Positions 44,541 to 56,047 are shown, numbered from the stretch's first letter. The stretch is DNA of 64,000 bases from Dermacentor variabilis (GCF_050947875.1 NW_027460346.1:3848000-3911999); one strand, 5' to 3'. The notes: a model not told the origin generated them from the sequence alone. Made by a program: numbers and translations.

Positions 44541-44765
44541 TCAGTGCGCGTTTTCGAACATCACAGACACGGCGCCGTAGCAGAAATCTTCCTCGCGTCT
44601 GTGCTTGCTGGATACTCGAGTTGTAGCCGATGACTGTTTGCCGGTTTTATGGTTCGCGAGCCAAGCTTCACGCGGCTTCTTGTCCTGCGCCTACGTGTGA
44701 AGAAGGCTGACATCGGCCTCCGTTACGTACGCCCGGCACTGCGGCACCGAGCAGTAGCCTACCAT
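44541..44765 (-). pseudogene. THAP-domain pseudogene
   Basis: The minus-strand frame starts MVGYCSVPQCRAYVTEADVS, the N-terminus of a THAP zinc-finger DNA-binding domain (C2CH). It continues, after a TAG at 44693-44691, with KKPREAWLANHKTGKQ, VSSKHRREEDF and CYGAVSVMF. The Trp and the first two Cys are kept. The third zinc ligand Cys of the expected CSKHF is Ser, and the Phe after it is Arg. A TGA at 44543-44541 ends the frame. THAP domains occur in cellular regulators and in P-element transposases; which source this had cannot be told. Premature stop plus lost ligand make it a pseudogene. Confidence 0.75.
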
Positions 44766-45972
44766 GTTGCGCGCCTTCAAAGGCAGCCACTACCTATTGT
44801 AGTGCTTTCAAGCGTTGTAAAGGAGACACTCGAAGCGGGGAAATCTCCCCACTAAATGAGGACCGCAGCGTACGAGGGAATTTAAACTCTCGTTTTCAGC
44901 TCGCTTCGGCGCTCCCGAAGCAGCCGACGCGGCCGCTATGTCCACGTGATCCCTCCTAGCACGTCACGCCGACGGTGGCGCCAGCTTTTCCAGTGGTGGA
45001 GCTCGAGGCCAATAGATACTTGGACACCCATCCAGGCACTATACGTCTCGGCTCACCCTCGTACACTTCCTTTAATGCACACAGCCAACGGCGCAGGATG
45101 GGATCTTATCGCCCTTGACTATATACTTAAGCTCACGGCAACACCGACAGATATATTTCGGCGGTTGTGTCCATATAATTGCTATTGGAAAATTCGCAAT
45201 AAACAGAAAATTTTACTAAGGAGCAACCACGTTGCTTCTCCATGTCGTGATAGAGCGGTGAACTATAGTTCTAGAAAATGTGTTGCTAAATCTCCGCCAA
45301 ATGACTACGCTCGCATTTGGTGACAGCGGCACACAGTCGCAAGAACTTGTGGAGGAAATACCGGAGTTCTGGCAGCTTCAGGTGCACTAGATCATTCAGT
45401 AACATGGGCGGCTTTGTAGTTCTACCTTATATCAGAGCAAACTGCACTCGACAGAAATCAAGGGCAGCCGCACCGTTATAGCTAAGCAAATTAAGGACAA
45501 TTACGCCGCGTCTTCACACTTCGAGCACGCTCCGACAGCGCAACGATAGATATTTCAAACGCAACCACACTCGGACGAGCAAATTTTGCTTCTGCCAAGT
45601 GAACGTAGCGGGTATTTCAAGACGCGTGTTAAATTCATGGCTGTTTCATTCGTGAACATTACTTAAGTGACGCAAAATTATCAGTGAGCAAAACAGTTTT
45701 TATCTCAACGCGAGGAAACAAAACCGAAACTAGCGCAACTGTTTTGCTCAGTTGTGCAGATACAAAATGATCCAAAGCCGAAGCCGTCTATAGCACGACG
45801 CCATTTAACAGTTGCGCTGCATCACGCGCGAGTACGTTGTCGTTGAGTGGTTCTGAAATCGCTGTGTTAGGGGCGACTGCAACCAGGCGTTGCGGCAAGT
45901 TACGGTGGGAGCTTCTGTCCGTGCTGTGTGATTGCGACGAGGGGGACCGCCGCCAGCAGCAGCGTGTCGCCG
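44766..45972. other. GC-rich island then AT-rich spacer
   Basis: 44860-45010 is GC-rich and, read on the minus strand, precedes the THAP pseudogene as its old promoter would. 45020-45800 is AT-rich with nothing recognised. Confidence 0.35.
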
Positions 45973-46156
45973 ATGTCGTCTTTGCCGACATCGAGCAAGT
46001 GCAGCTCGCCGGACCGTCACAAGCGCCCGAAATGCTGCGGTTTGCACTGCATCTTTCATTGTGATATGGGAGATCGCAACGGACAGAGACGACCAGATGC
46101 ATATGAACGACTACCAGCGGGCAGTGACCTGTGCCATATTTCTCTTAACGTCTCAG
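45973..46156 (+). CDS. gene 2, candidate first exon b
   Basis: ATG at 45973 opens MSSLPTSSKCSSPDRHKRPK, then CCGLHCIFHCDMG, to LNVS plus one base before donor GTAAGC. It ends in phase 1, like the exon at 43883, so both could splice to 47351 as alternatives. Five cysteines and two histidines in a short stretch are notable but fit no zinc module I know. A second open frame through the same donor, in phase 0, cannot be excluded. Confidence 0.3.
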
Positions 46157-46399
46157 GTAAGCATATCAGCTTTTGTTCCGAGTTTACAAACGGCGCGTAC
46201 TCGGCCCTTCCGGTATGGCTACATTTTGCTCCACGTTTCTCTTGGCAGTTCACAGACGTTTCTTAGGCATGTGTGCGCGTATGTATGCGAAAATACTACT
46301 GGCAGACGGAAGCCTCAGGAGAGCGTCTGAAATTATTGCAAAGCTGTACTGCCAGGAGAAACACCCTTCTTAACGACTCTAGTGACGAGTGGCCTGTCG

Positions 46400-47350
46400 C
46401 ATCGTACACTTCAAGTACTGCGTAACGTGAAGTGTAGATACAATACTCGCACCAGTGTGACTTTCGCTGGCGAAGACAGGTAGTCGAAAAGACAGCTTGT
46501 GTATTCTGAAGATTTTCTAGCGCTTTAGGTATATTACGGCGAATAATAAAAGCGCTACAACGCTGTATGGCAGTGTCAGGCGATGTGGGAGCACAGATAT
46601 TTTAAGAGCGGTAAAGCGGCTGCCTGCTCAAGCGAACAGACACAGCTCTTTAAAAGCGCTGAAACAGAAGAAATTTTATGTGCATTTGGCTGTAAGTAGA
46701 AAACACATTAGCTCACAATCTAAGCCTATATATAATGTATTATTTTTACGTAATCTTTATTTTCACGGTTGTAAATATTTAAAAGCATGAACTTGCTGCA
46801 ACATTCATATAGTAAATCCTACTAGGCTTACAAAACCTGGCTGTGTTATGTGGTGAAATTGTAATATTGCTACTGGATTTTTTTATATTGAGTCCGGCGT
46901 TTTATGAAAAAAGGATTCTTTTATTTGTAGTTTTATGTTAATGCGTATATTTGCCAAGCAGAAACGAGTTCATTGCAAAGTTGTACCTTCCAGTGAGCTG
47001 CATATGAACCCAAGTTTATCCTGTCTTGGCTATTGTAATGTGCATACAACAATTTTAAGTATGTACAGCTGTAGTTAGCTTCGTCGCTGCAGAATATTTT
47101 GTAAAAGTAGAAGGCCATTTATTATTTTGCTGCTTCCATGCAGAAATACCTTTTTTTCTTGTACCAAGAAATGCCGACAGTATTGAATGAAATGAAGTGT
47201 GGTGTATTTTTCTACTAACTTAATAAAGGAAATTTCGTCTGCCGTGTATCAGAGATTAGTTTACCTTCTTGTACTAAACAATGCATTATGTCCTCGGCTA
47301 CTGCTGTTGTCCTGTGTATTTTTATAATTTTGATATGTATTTTATTTTAG
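46400..47350. other. AT-rich intron or spacer
   Basis: Nothing recognised. The stretch 47405-47755 is likewise empty. Confidence 0.35.
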
Positions 47351-47404
47351 GTATTCAAGAAATGGCAACAGCCAGAAGTCGCCATCTTATCCAGCACGTT
47401 ATGG
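47351..47404 (+). CDS. gene 2, candidate internal exon
   Basis: 54 bases between TATGTATTTTATTTTAG and donor ATGG|GTGAGA. They read GIQEMATARSRHLIQHVM in phase 1 and leave in phase 1. Strong acceptor, good donor and matching phases are the evidence. No domain. Confidence 0.4.
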
Positions 47405-47755
47405 GTGAGACAAATTGTAGCAGGCACTTTTGCATATCTCATTAGCATATGATGCTATCTGTTGTAATTTTTGTGTCTACTTTCCTGTCTTTATGTATTA
47501 GTATTATTGTGCAAAGGGTAATAGTTTTACATTGAGACAGAGTAATCGCCCAATGGCTGGAGAAGACAACACACACAAGCCTCCTTTGTCCGTATCTCTA
47601 TATTGCGCAGTTACTCTGTCATTATCTACCAACAAGGGCAAATTCCTCATCAGCTACATTTACTAATGATCTGTTATTACAATTTCATTGACATAACATC
47701 GAAAGTACAGAGGTACACAGGAAGACAGAGATTTGACATGATGAAGAGCCGTAGA

Positions 47756-47838
47756 ACAAGGAGCATCGCTGGAGCCAATGTTTCGACAAAGAGGAGATTT
47801 TTCTCAAAACGTTGGCTCCAGTGAATTTTCTTGTTCTA
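47756..47838. repeat. small fold-back
   Basis: CTGGAGCCAATGTTTCGAC on the left pairs with AAAACGTTGGCTCCAG on the right, with outer GAACAAG/CTTGTTC. The loop is about 15 bases. Possibly a retroelement end. Confidence 0.5.
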
Positions 47839-48289
47839 TCACTATTTACGGTTAAAAGAAAGCAGTATTGCTCTTGCTCAAGTATTGTGCATTATGGAAT
47901 AGAAATTAGCAGGGGGAATATCAAGAATGTCAAAATTCTTGTATATTCCAACGCTAGAGCGAAAGCCAGAAAAACAAGATGTAGAGAACCACATTGTTAT
48001 TTTTCACTGCCCAGTTTGGCCAGCTTCATTCCGAGCTTGCACTTTGTTGCATTAACGACCACTGGAATTCATTAATTTAATTAGCTTGGTGATTTGCTTA
48101 TGTTAAGAGATTTTGAACTTGTATTAATGCAGCTTACATAATGCATGTAAAGAAATTTACAATGACATTTTAAGGTGGCAGGCTTGCAGTTGACTAGCAG
48201 ATCACTTGATGGTATGAGCTCAGGTTTCAACTGAGCTTCCATGCACAAATCAGTTGCACATTTTTTTCATTGTTTGGATTTTCATAAAC

Positions 48290-48802
48290 TTAAAGGGACA
48301 CTACAGTGAAAAATGATTTCTTCTGCATCAGTAAATTACCGTTCTGCAACACCAAAAACACCACTCTTACAACGATAAGACGTCTGGCAAGCCACGAAAA
48401 GTGCAGGAACGAAATACGGGTGGCGACGCCTACTTAAATTCCTGCACCTGGGGGCTGTGATGTCTTGGATTTTGATGGCATCTTCTAGGGCCTACTAATT
48501 ATATATAGTCGTACAGGTTGACTACATTGTGTTCTAAAGGAACCAAATAATAAACATGGGCAGTATCGGGAACCTTTACTCAGCCAACACAGCCCAAATG
48601 CGAAAACATGCCTTAGAATCCCTGACGTCACGCTGACGTGCCGGCACTGGGGTTTCGGCGCGTAATTCAAATACTGATACTTGGACCTTCATTTTCTCAT
48701 CTAATAATCAAACTATTTTTTTGAAATGACTGCCTGCAGGGTTCTCAAACAAAGCTTCATTAGTCTAAACTGATTTATTGTTTCACTTTAGTGTCCCTTT
48801 AA
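48290..48802. mobile_element. TTAA MITE, 513 bp
   Basis: TTAAAGGGACACTACAGTGAAA and the reverse complement of the right end TTAAAGGGACACTAAAGTGAAA form terminal repeats of over 20 bases, with TTAA at both borders. No coding capacity. A recent-looking copy because the ends still match at all but one base. Confidence 0.75.
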
Positions 48803-48955
48803 GTACCGTTTCTTTTTTGTCAGGGTTCTATTTGAGTGGTAGGACCTAACTGCTTGCCTTTATTTGTATTGGTAGCCATGTTAAACAGACAGCTCAATTT
48901 TTATTGTAAATTGTGACGTGGTAGAACTAAGAACATTTGTGCAAATTTGTTGCAG

Positions 48956-49146
48956 GTACACTGTGGCGGCCCCTACCCCTGCGTCCTACCACCACCCTGT
49001 CCTGACTACGTCCACTAGGGAATTGGGAGCCTTTGGCAGCTTCTGCCACTGCATCCTGCCACCACCATGTCCTGACCACATCCACTAGGGAGTTGGCAGC
49101 CTTAGTGATGATGCCAAGCAGGCTGACAGCATACAGAGATATTCAG
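48956..49146 (+). other. exon-like segment with internal 70-bp duplication
   Basis: Acceptor AAATTTGTTGCAG and donor TATTCAG|GTAAAT bound 191 bases. Two copies of GCRTCCTRCCACCACC-TGTCCTGAC, 70 bases apart (48981 and 49051), lie inside. All three frames are stopped, so if transcribed it is non-coding or ends a reading frame. Confidence 0.3.
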
Positions 49147-50236
49147 GTAAATACCTGTAATTAAGCGGCGTCTTTTTGAGTGAAGTGGCTTGTAACCACT
49201 CAGCAATGAAAGAAGTAACTTCGAAGCAGTTTAGACTCCCTTCTGTCTGTGCAGGGATGCTCAAGTCTATGCATTTTGTCTTAGCTTCCAAGAGGCTGTG
49301 TGTATTAGACGAAACGCGATGCAAATTTTGAAACTACAAGAGACCAATTGTAAAATTGTTTTATTGCGTAACGCAAAAACTACTTCGATAAAGCTTTACC
49401 ACTTTAAAAACAATACAGTGTACTCTCAAACATGGTATTTGGCATAAATTTACTAGGGCTGCCTCAATGGTAAGTAGGCCAATAAACGTACACCAAAACT
49501 GACTTCTTTTCCAAGTTCATCCTACTCTCTCTGCTCTGCTGCATAATGTATCTTTCTGAAACCAGTTCTTGCACACAGCACAAGTCCTAAATACATGGAT
49601 TACATAAATTTACAGCTTTTGCTGTAGGTCACTTTTGTGAAAATAAAGTTAATAAGCCATTTGGTCCATTTTTAATCGGCCATAATAAAGTGAGCACTGG
49701 CTAATAAGCAGTTAAGTTTTTGGTGTAAGGCCTCTCTTCATTGTCGTTAAAAATTTGTCCCTCTTAATGAAGGAACCAATTTTTTTGGCTATGCCATTTT
49801 ATGATGCATAGTTTGGTGCGTTACACAAAATGTGACAGTGTTTACGCCAGTAAAATTTTTTTTTTTGCTTTAAGTATTGCGTGAAATTGCGATTTGTTCT
49901 ATATTGAAGGGCCCCCAGTTTTCAAAAAGAAATTCCAAGTGGTCATGTGCCAGGTTGGAACAGCTGGCATGGAATAGCCTACTGACACAAATAGGGAGGG
50001 TCGTGTACACTTGACTTTATGTTAAAATACTATTATTGATCTATTTTCGACAGAATGAAGGATTCCATCCTACAAGCAGCTCTTCACATTCATTTACACT
50101 TTTGCACATTTATATACCTTGAGTCTGGTGACTTGTGTCTGTTTTCATCATCTGCTATGTGCAGATGGTAAACTTCAGATTTGCCCTATGGTGCAGAATA
50201 TTTTGGTGCTTATATATTTGGATCTGTGTTTTTCAG
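49147..50236. other. AT-rich spacer
   Basis: Nothing recognised. Confidence 0.35.
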
Positions 50237-50491
50237 GTTGCCTTGAAATTTTACCCAAGCCATGCCACATACTCGGGCCAGGCCTCTAGCGAACTACGTA
50301 TAACCAGGCTCAACGCATCAGTGTCGAGTGAGTCCGGAGCTCAAGGAAACCTGCTGTGCAACCAGTGCGCAACACTTGGTGACCCCTCTACGTGTTCCAT
50401 CTATTTCACAGCTGTACCTCAGTTTCCATCTATCCAAACAGCATCACCAGCTGTTTCTCTTCTTATCGATCACTTATCTAACCATGGATGA
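50237..50491 (+). CDS. exon-like open frame
   Basis: After TGTGTTTTTCAG a phase-0 frame is open for 84 codons (VALKFYPSHATYSGQASSEL ... LLCNQCATLGDPSTCSIYF) to TGA. No preceding exon in phase 0 was found. Ser/Thr-rich; no domain recognised. May be a chance frame. Confidence 0.2.
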   Translation, partial: VALKFYPSHATYSGQASSELRITRLNASVSSESGAQGNLLCNQCATLGDPSTCSIYFTAVPQFPSIQTASPAVSLLIDHLSNHG

Positions 50492-50983
50492 ATGTTGGGG
50501 TGGAGTGATTTGAACAGACATACTATTTGTCTCTTCAAATTCTTTGCAAATATTTCTATTATTATAATTCATGTTTCTTTAGTACCTAGTTTTTAATAGT
50601 TCCTTTCTCGTAGAGTTCTCACCATCAACTCCTGCTATTATAATGTATACCTGTCTTTATGCCCCATTTCTCATAGTTCTTTTGTACTTGTGGATGTAAT
50701 TGATAGGTTCTTAATTCTTGTTGTACATAAGGCTAAACTGAAAACTTACGGTATTTTTTCTTCCTTTGATAACCTACAGCACTGCAATGTGTTCAAGAAA
50801 TTTAACATAACACGGGCTCTGGTGCAGGATAAATTTAAGAGCAATATAGAGTACTTATTTCAAGCACCCGTTATTTTTGAAAAACTCAAGGATATAAGAG
50901 CACAAGAAAGAAAATATTAAACTAGAGAAACATGGGTTCCCCTCATATGTCTGGTAATAATGTGACTTTTTTTCGCTGCAAAT

Positions 50984-51141
50984 ATACCAGTGGTACCTTG
51001 GTGGTGAAGCAGCGCACAAACACGGACACAGTGGAGACAAGTAGGAATAGACGACACTCGCTTGTGTTTGTGCGCTGCTTCACCAGCAAGGTACTATGAT
51101 CACTCACCAACTAGCCCAACTTTCCACGATACCAGTGGTAC
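50984..51141 (-). mobile_element. PLE-terminus-like insertion with 13-bp target duplication
   Basis: ATACCAGTGGTAC occurs at 50984-50996 and 51129-51141 and brackets 132 inserted bases. Inside, TGGTGAAGCAGCGCACAAACAC pairs with GTGTTTGTGCGCTGCTTCACCA around an ACTCGCTTGTG loop. CCAACTAGCCCAAC on the right is the reverse complement of the GTTGGGCTAGTTGG box shared with the copy at 13211. Confidence 0.6.
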
Positions 51142-54023
51142 TCACATACAAGGTTTGAGACATACAAGCTATGATACCCTTGGCATTTCTCAGTGCTTAT
51201 TTGCCACACTGACGAATGTCAAATGCAGCATAGGTTTCATGCACACATTGGTTGTATTACACCTTTTGAGTATTGCATTTCTCAAACACACAGGTTTACA
51301 GCAGTGCTTTACATAGCAGATGTATTTCCTAATTTCAGAATTTGTTAATGCAAGATTAACGCTACAGATCATGTATAAATAATTTTACAGACTATATGTC
51401 CATGGATGCATGATTCTTCTGATGACGAAGCAGTGCCATGTGGTCGGGGGATGAATGTCTTTATTTCAGATTTAGACATTGGCTTCCAGGTTTGGGTTAG
51501 TCTCCTACACTGAGTATTCTAGGTCAGAGCCTATTTACTAGAGGCAAGTGAATTAAACTAGGAATTGTAAACACCAAAAGATCTTGTTCAGGACAATAAT
51601 GTGACAATCAGCAAGGTTCTTTGTGCATTCATTTCCAAATTTGAGATTATATTTTGACTGGTTTCACTAACGCGAGAAAAAAATATTTGTTTGTTCTCAC
51701 ACTAGAGTTGGCTGCCCCATTGCCACACAACCCCTTTACAGGCTAAAAATTCAGTGTATTAATAGGCTGTTTTTTGGTTTTGCGCACTCAGTGTTAAGGG
51801 ATCCAAACGGTGACATACAACAGAATGCAGAAAAATGACTAAGGAATACAAGCAGGGCGTGGGGCTTTCTAGGCAGATGCGTGCATGTGCTATTTATAAA
51901 CTCCCTATGGTGTGCTGGAAGGCATTTTCTAACCCTATTGTAGAAACACTAACACCCACTTATTAAGGGGAAGTGCTTCTCGAAACAACTTTTTTTAATT
52001 ATTTGTACTAGAGGTTTGAATATACTGCCATTCATAGGGAGTTTTATGTAGATTTGAATTGTCATTAGTTTTTGTATAGCTGGTGTTTCTTAGTTATGTC
52101 CTACATAGTGGCAAAATATTTTTACGCGCACTTTCTTGTAAATATTTCCCAATTATTTTTTCAGGCTACAATTTTTGCTAATAATGGTATTCATTGCAGA
52201 AAGGGCTAGTACATGGCATTTAATAAAAAAGTATTGGTCTGTAGATTTTCTGTCTTCAGCATTTGTTCTGTTCCACAGCTGTTTCTTGAAATCTGAAATG
52301 ATGTACCCATCTCTTTGTTAGCGATAAACAGGGAAATCTGTCAGTATGTTTTGTTTAAAATGGAGCTGATCAACGCAATAGTTAGGCTATTTGCTAATTA
52401 TAAATTACAATAATAGTACAGGACCATAAAAACAGATTGATGCTGAATAACAGCTGTGCCCAGCTACATCCACACAGCTGTGCCACACAATGTGCATGTG
52501 TTCAGAAGAGCCAAATGCCCCAGAGCGAAAGCAAGAGTAACATTGTTTGTCATCTTGTACAAGCAGATTATGTGCCAGATGTAATTTATGCTCAGTAAAT
52601 ACATAAATCAGTCATGTGAGGTGTCTCACCTCAGGTTGCAAGTTCGAACTTCTTGTAATCTTGCTTGTTTTTGTTTCCTTTGTGAGCATGAGTGACTTAG
52701 TTGCCTTGGCACATATTGTCAAAACTGTTTCTTCACTGGGAATCGCAAAATTTCAATTACACATAATATTCCCAGTTAATGATATGGTAGACTTCAAGCT
52801 TAATTCTCTTATATTTCATATGTTTATCTACCAAATAGTTGTATCATTCATTGAAACACATGCATGCAATGCACAGTGGGAACCCAAATTATAGATATCT
52901 GTACTTGCTTTCTACCCTGCTCTACAACATAATGAAGATACAAAGCAAAACTATCAGTTTGCAATTGTCCCCCATAACCAGAGTTTCGCTTAGAATTTGA
53001 AAAACAAAATTGCCATCCTGTTATGGTGTGAGAGTTGCTTTGGGCACCAAGTGAACTGCGTAGCACCTGTGCTAGAGTACACAACAAAGCAGAAAATCTC
53101 ACCAGATTGGAATGGCAGTGGTAAGTTAAGAACAGATGTTTTATTTTGCGCACCATTAATGTGGCTTATCATCTGCTCCTGTTTTGTTTTGTGGGAGCGC
53201 ATACATTGGGAAGACAATTTTTTGCACCAATCTTACCTTAGCGGGACACCAGAGAAAGGTAGAAATCAAGAACAGGTATTCACACTTTGTTGCCCACAGT
53301 GTATTATCTGGATGTGTTTCACTCTACAAAAGACTACTGTGGTAAATAATCATAAAGACAAAGACACAAGAATTAAAAGAGGTATGTGTCAGTCATCCTT
53401 CCATGGCCTCCAGTGTTTATAGAAACACTTCTTTCTGTATATATGCCAAGCTGTCGGGAGGCTTTACGTAACTCAGTCATGCTTTCCAAGTTAAAAATCG
53501 GAATAAGGACAATCACAAGAACATCATTTGAGTGATTTGTAAATGTGGCACCTAATGTAACTTATTTACGTATGTGCTGAGGGTAGATTACAGGCAGTGC
53601 ATAATCTGCTCTTACAGGATAACTTGTGATGAGTACAAAAAAGCCTTCCTCACATCTTCCTCTTCGTTTCTTTTGGATCTTGGTGCGCCATGTGTATTGT
53701 TACAGCTGCGTGCATGCAGCTGGGTATAGTTTGTTTGCTATCTTTGCCGTAACAAAATACAGCTACCTGTGCTACATATTTTGTCAGCGTGTTTGCATTA
53801 TGGCAAGTTTTGTATTAGTGGTTATTGCAATCTGTGAAATTGTCTGTCTCAGCTATTATGCTTCGTCTTGGAAAAGTATGTTTGTCAACATAAATAAACA
53901 ATTAGTATAAATGTTGCGGTATTTATTTTTGTAATATTATCTGTTGTGAAGCTTTTATACACTGTTGCATGTTGTATGACAGAAAAAAATTGATGCACAA
54001 ATTTTTAATGTGGTATTTTTCAG
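51142..54023. other. AT-rich intron or spacer
   Basis: Several unconvincing frames (52616-52894, 52997-53422, 53626-53910). A small palindrome GAGGTGTCTCACCTC lies at 52619. Donor-like GTAAGTTAAG at about 53122. No recognised protein. Confidence 0.35.
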
Positions 54024-54090
54024 ATCAATTTTCAACTGACGCTAACACGCACAAGTTGTGGGGGAAAAGTGCCAACAAGAGTACCATAAG
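54024..54090 (+). CDS. gene 2, candidate internal exon
   Basis: 67 bases between GGTATTTTTCAG and ATAAG|GTAAGA, entered in phase 1 and left in phase 2. After a junction Asp they read QFSTDANTHKLWGKSANKST and I. It joins the exon at 47351 on its left and the one at 54592 on its right without a frame break. Confidence 0.4.
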
Positions 54091-54591
54091 GTAAGACAGC
54101 TGTTCTTGCTGTTAGATTGGATTATCAATTGCCAACCAGTTGTTTTCAGCAAGCATAGTATAATGCATAGATTATGTAATCTAAGTTGGAATATTGTTTT
54201 TATTGCACTTGATTATCTGGGTCTCCTTTGTACATAAGTGCAGCCTTTTTTATTTGTTATGTGTAGCTTACTTGCTTAAAATGTTAAATCGTAAGTTCTA
54301 AATAAAAACACGTCTTGAAGAACAGTGAAATAGGTTTAACTTATAAATTTTTGACATTAGAGACTTGTGCAGTGCTGAATGGAACTTCTACACGAGTTAC
54401 ATAATATTTTGGGGTCTCATTATGGTTCTGAGTTGCATTGCAGTGTCATGCATATGCACCTGCAGGCTACATATTGGATGTTTATTTAAGACTGTTTTGC
54501 ATGGTTGGCTATTGATTCCAGTTTAATAGTAATGAGAACTGTCTTGCTTTCATGGTGATTCTGTGCTGACTAATACATTTGAATTTTCCAG

Positions 54592-54619
54592 AAGACGACA
54601 AAGGGTGATGAAATGTTAA
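54592..54619 (+). CDS. gene 2, candidate last coding exon
   Basis: Branch-point-like CTGACTAATAC and acceptor GAATTTTCCAG are followed by A AGA CGA CAA AGG GTG ATG AAA TGT TAA. Entered in phase 2 it adds RRRQRVMKC and stops. The whole model would make a basic protein of roughly 60 residues (first exon a) or 110 (first exon b). No homologue known to me. Confidence 0.35.
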
Positions 54620-54691
54620 CTTTTTGTTGCTAACCTGCCATGTCCTTTTTGGCAAGTTTGCTATGGGTTCTTATGTGTTGTCTTTTTACAG

Positions 54692-54843
54692 GAATCTTGA
54701 GAACTAGCCGTAGTGGTGTCTACTTACAGCAAAAGTTGGTGACACATTTTGAAAAGCGGCTCGACACTGCCATCCGAGAGTCAAACGACTTACATGGATT
54801 AGTTATTTTACTCTATCTGCAAGAGTCCTGCACCACACACTAA
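54692..54843 (+). CDS. gene 2, alternative last exon ending in repeat sequence
   Basis: Acceptor TTGTCTTTTTACAG, entered in phase 1, opens ILRTSRSGVYLQQKLVTHFE, then KRLDTAIRESNDLHGLVILL to TAA. Protein-like composition, possibly helical. It could join the exon at 47351 directly, skipping 54024. The last four codons and stop lie in the start of the palindrome array at 54832. Confidence 0.3.
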
Positions 54844-55196
54844 GGGTAACTTGACACACACTGCTGGAGTCATCAGACTCATCGAGAACAGTTACCCGAA
54901 TCCTTCAGCAGTGGTCATGTGACCCCTTATCTTGAGTCGTCTGACTCATGCAGAGTAGTTAACGGACTCCCTCAGCACTAGTCGTGTAACCCTTTCGAGA
55001 GGGTTAGGAGACTACTACAAGAGAGTATGCGTGACTATTGGGTGTGGAGTCACGTAACCACCTTGTATCGAGCACAGATAGTCTCGGGACTCTCTCCCGA
55101 AAGGGAGTTCGGGTGTCTCCCACAAAGTGTGTCATATACGTGGCGAGTCCAGACTCCGAAAAGAGTAAGAGGTACTCCTTTTTTTCTTAGTGTGTG
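54832..55196. repeat. GAGTC/GACTC palindrome array, copy D
   Basis: Bounded by CACACACTAAGG on the left and CTTTTTTTCTTAGTGTGTG on the right, which pair as short terminal repeats. Inside are GAGTCATCAGACTC, GAGTCGTCTGACTC, GAGTCCAGACTC and weaker relatives. This copy shows that the class has defined ends. Confidence 0.6.
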
Positions 55197-55309
55197 TGGT
55201 GGCGGCATCGCGAAGCGATTGGCAGCCAATGCAAGTCTTCAGAGGCCCTACAAGGGACATTTGCTTACGCCCCATAAGCTTTTTACGTGGTCAAAAAAAA
55301 AACATCGAA

Positions 55310-55560
55310 GGTATCCCTACTGGAAAACCCAGCGTCTTCTAGTGCCTTCCAGTGTGAAACCAGCACGTTTTTTTGACAGTGCATCACACTGGGGACGTTG
55401 GCGCTCGCTGATAGCCACAGGGACACCGGTGAGATCACTGGATAAGAGTTGGCTCAAACTGGACAAGACGCTGTTTTAACTGATGTGATTCTAGGGCGCC
55501 CTGGTACATGCTTTAAACGTGCTGGTGCGTGCCATGGAGCTGGCTGGAAACTGTGGTGCT
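55310..55560. repeat. CCAG/CTGG palindrome cluster
   Basis: Repeated ACTGG/CCAGT half-sites (TACTGGAAAACCCAGCG, CCTTCCAGTGTGAAACCAG, CACTGGATAAG, CACCGGTG) next to array D. Similar in style but with a different half-site. Confidence 0.35.
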
Positions 55561-55730
55561 TACGTTTGAGCCGCGCGTGCTGCACTGGTTCCAGTATGCA
55601 AGGAGTACATGCGCCGTTGAATTTTAAACTTGAATTTTAAATGCTTGGGCGGATGCCTCATTTTCTCTTTATTAATTACTTCCCTCCACCTTGCGGGTTT
55701 CCGCAGAACTATTACGTCAAATAACGCTAG

Positions 55731-55990
55731 TGTGTGCACGCATGTGCGCGCGCGCGCGTGCGTGTTTGTGTGTGTGTGTTTGTGTGTGTGTGTTTGTGTT
55801 TGCACGCGTGTGCGTGCGGCGTGTTCGTGCGTGCGTGTGTGTACACGCGTGTGCGTGCGGCGTGTGTTTGTGTTTGCACGCGTGTGCGTGCGGCGTGTGT
55901 GTGTGTGTGTGTTTTTGTTTGCACGCGTGTGCGTGCGGCGTGTTCGTGCGTGTGCGTGCGTGCGTGTGTGTACACGCGTGTGCGTGCGGC

Positions 55991-56046
<56 letters not shown>
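55731..56046. repeat. (GT)n microsatellite with higher-order GCACGCGTGTGCGTGCGGC repeats
   Basis: GT runs interspersed with five copies of a GCACGCGTGTGCGTGCGGC-like unit (ACACGCG start in two of them), ending in a pure GT tract at 56000-56046. ORFs on both strands are artefacts. Confidence 0.9.

Positions 56047-56047
<1 letters not shown>

Noticed and set aside
44649..44855. 68-codon plus-strand ORF
   Set aside because: Antisense shadow of the THAP pseudogene.
45928..46330. Two overlapping plus-strand ORFs of 112 and 132 codons
   Set aside because: They start at non-ATG codons and read through the GTAAGC donor. Only the ATG-initiated part (45973-46156) was kept as a candidate exon.
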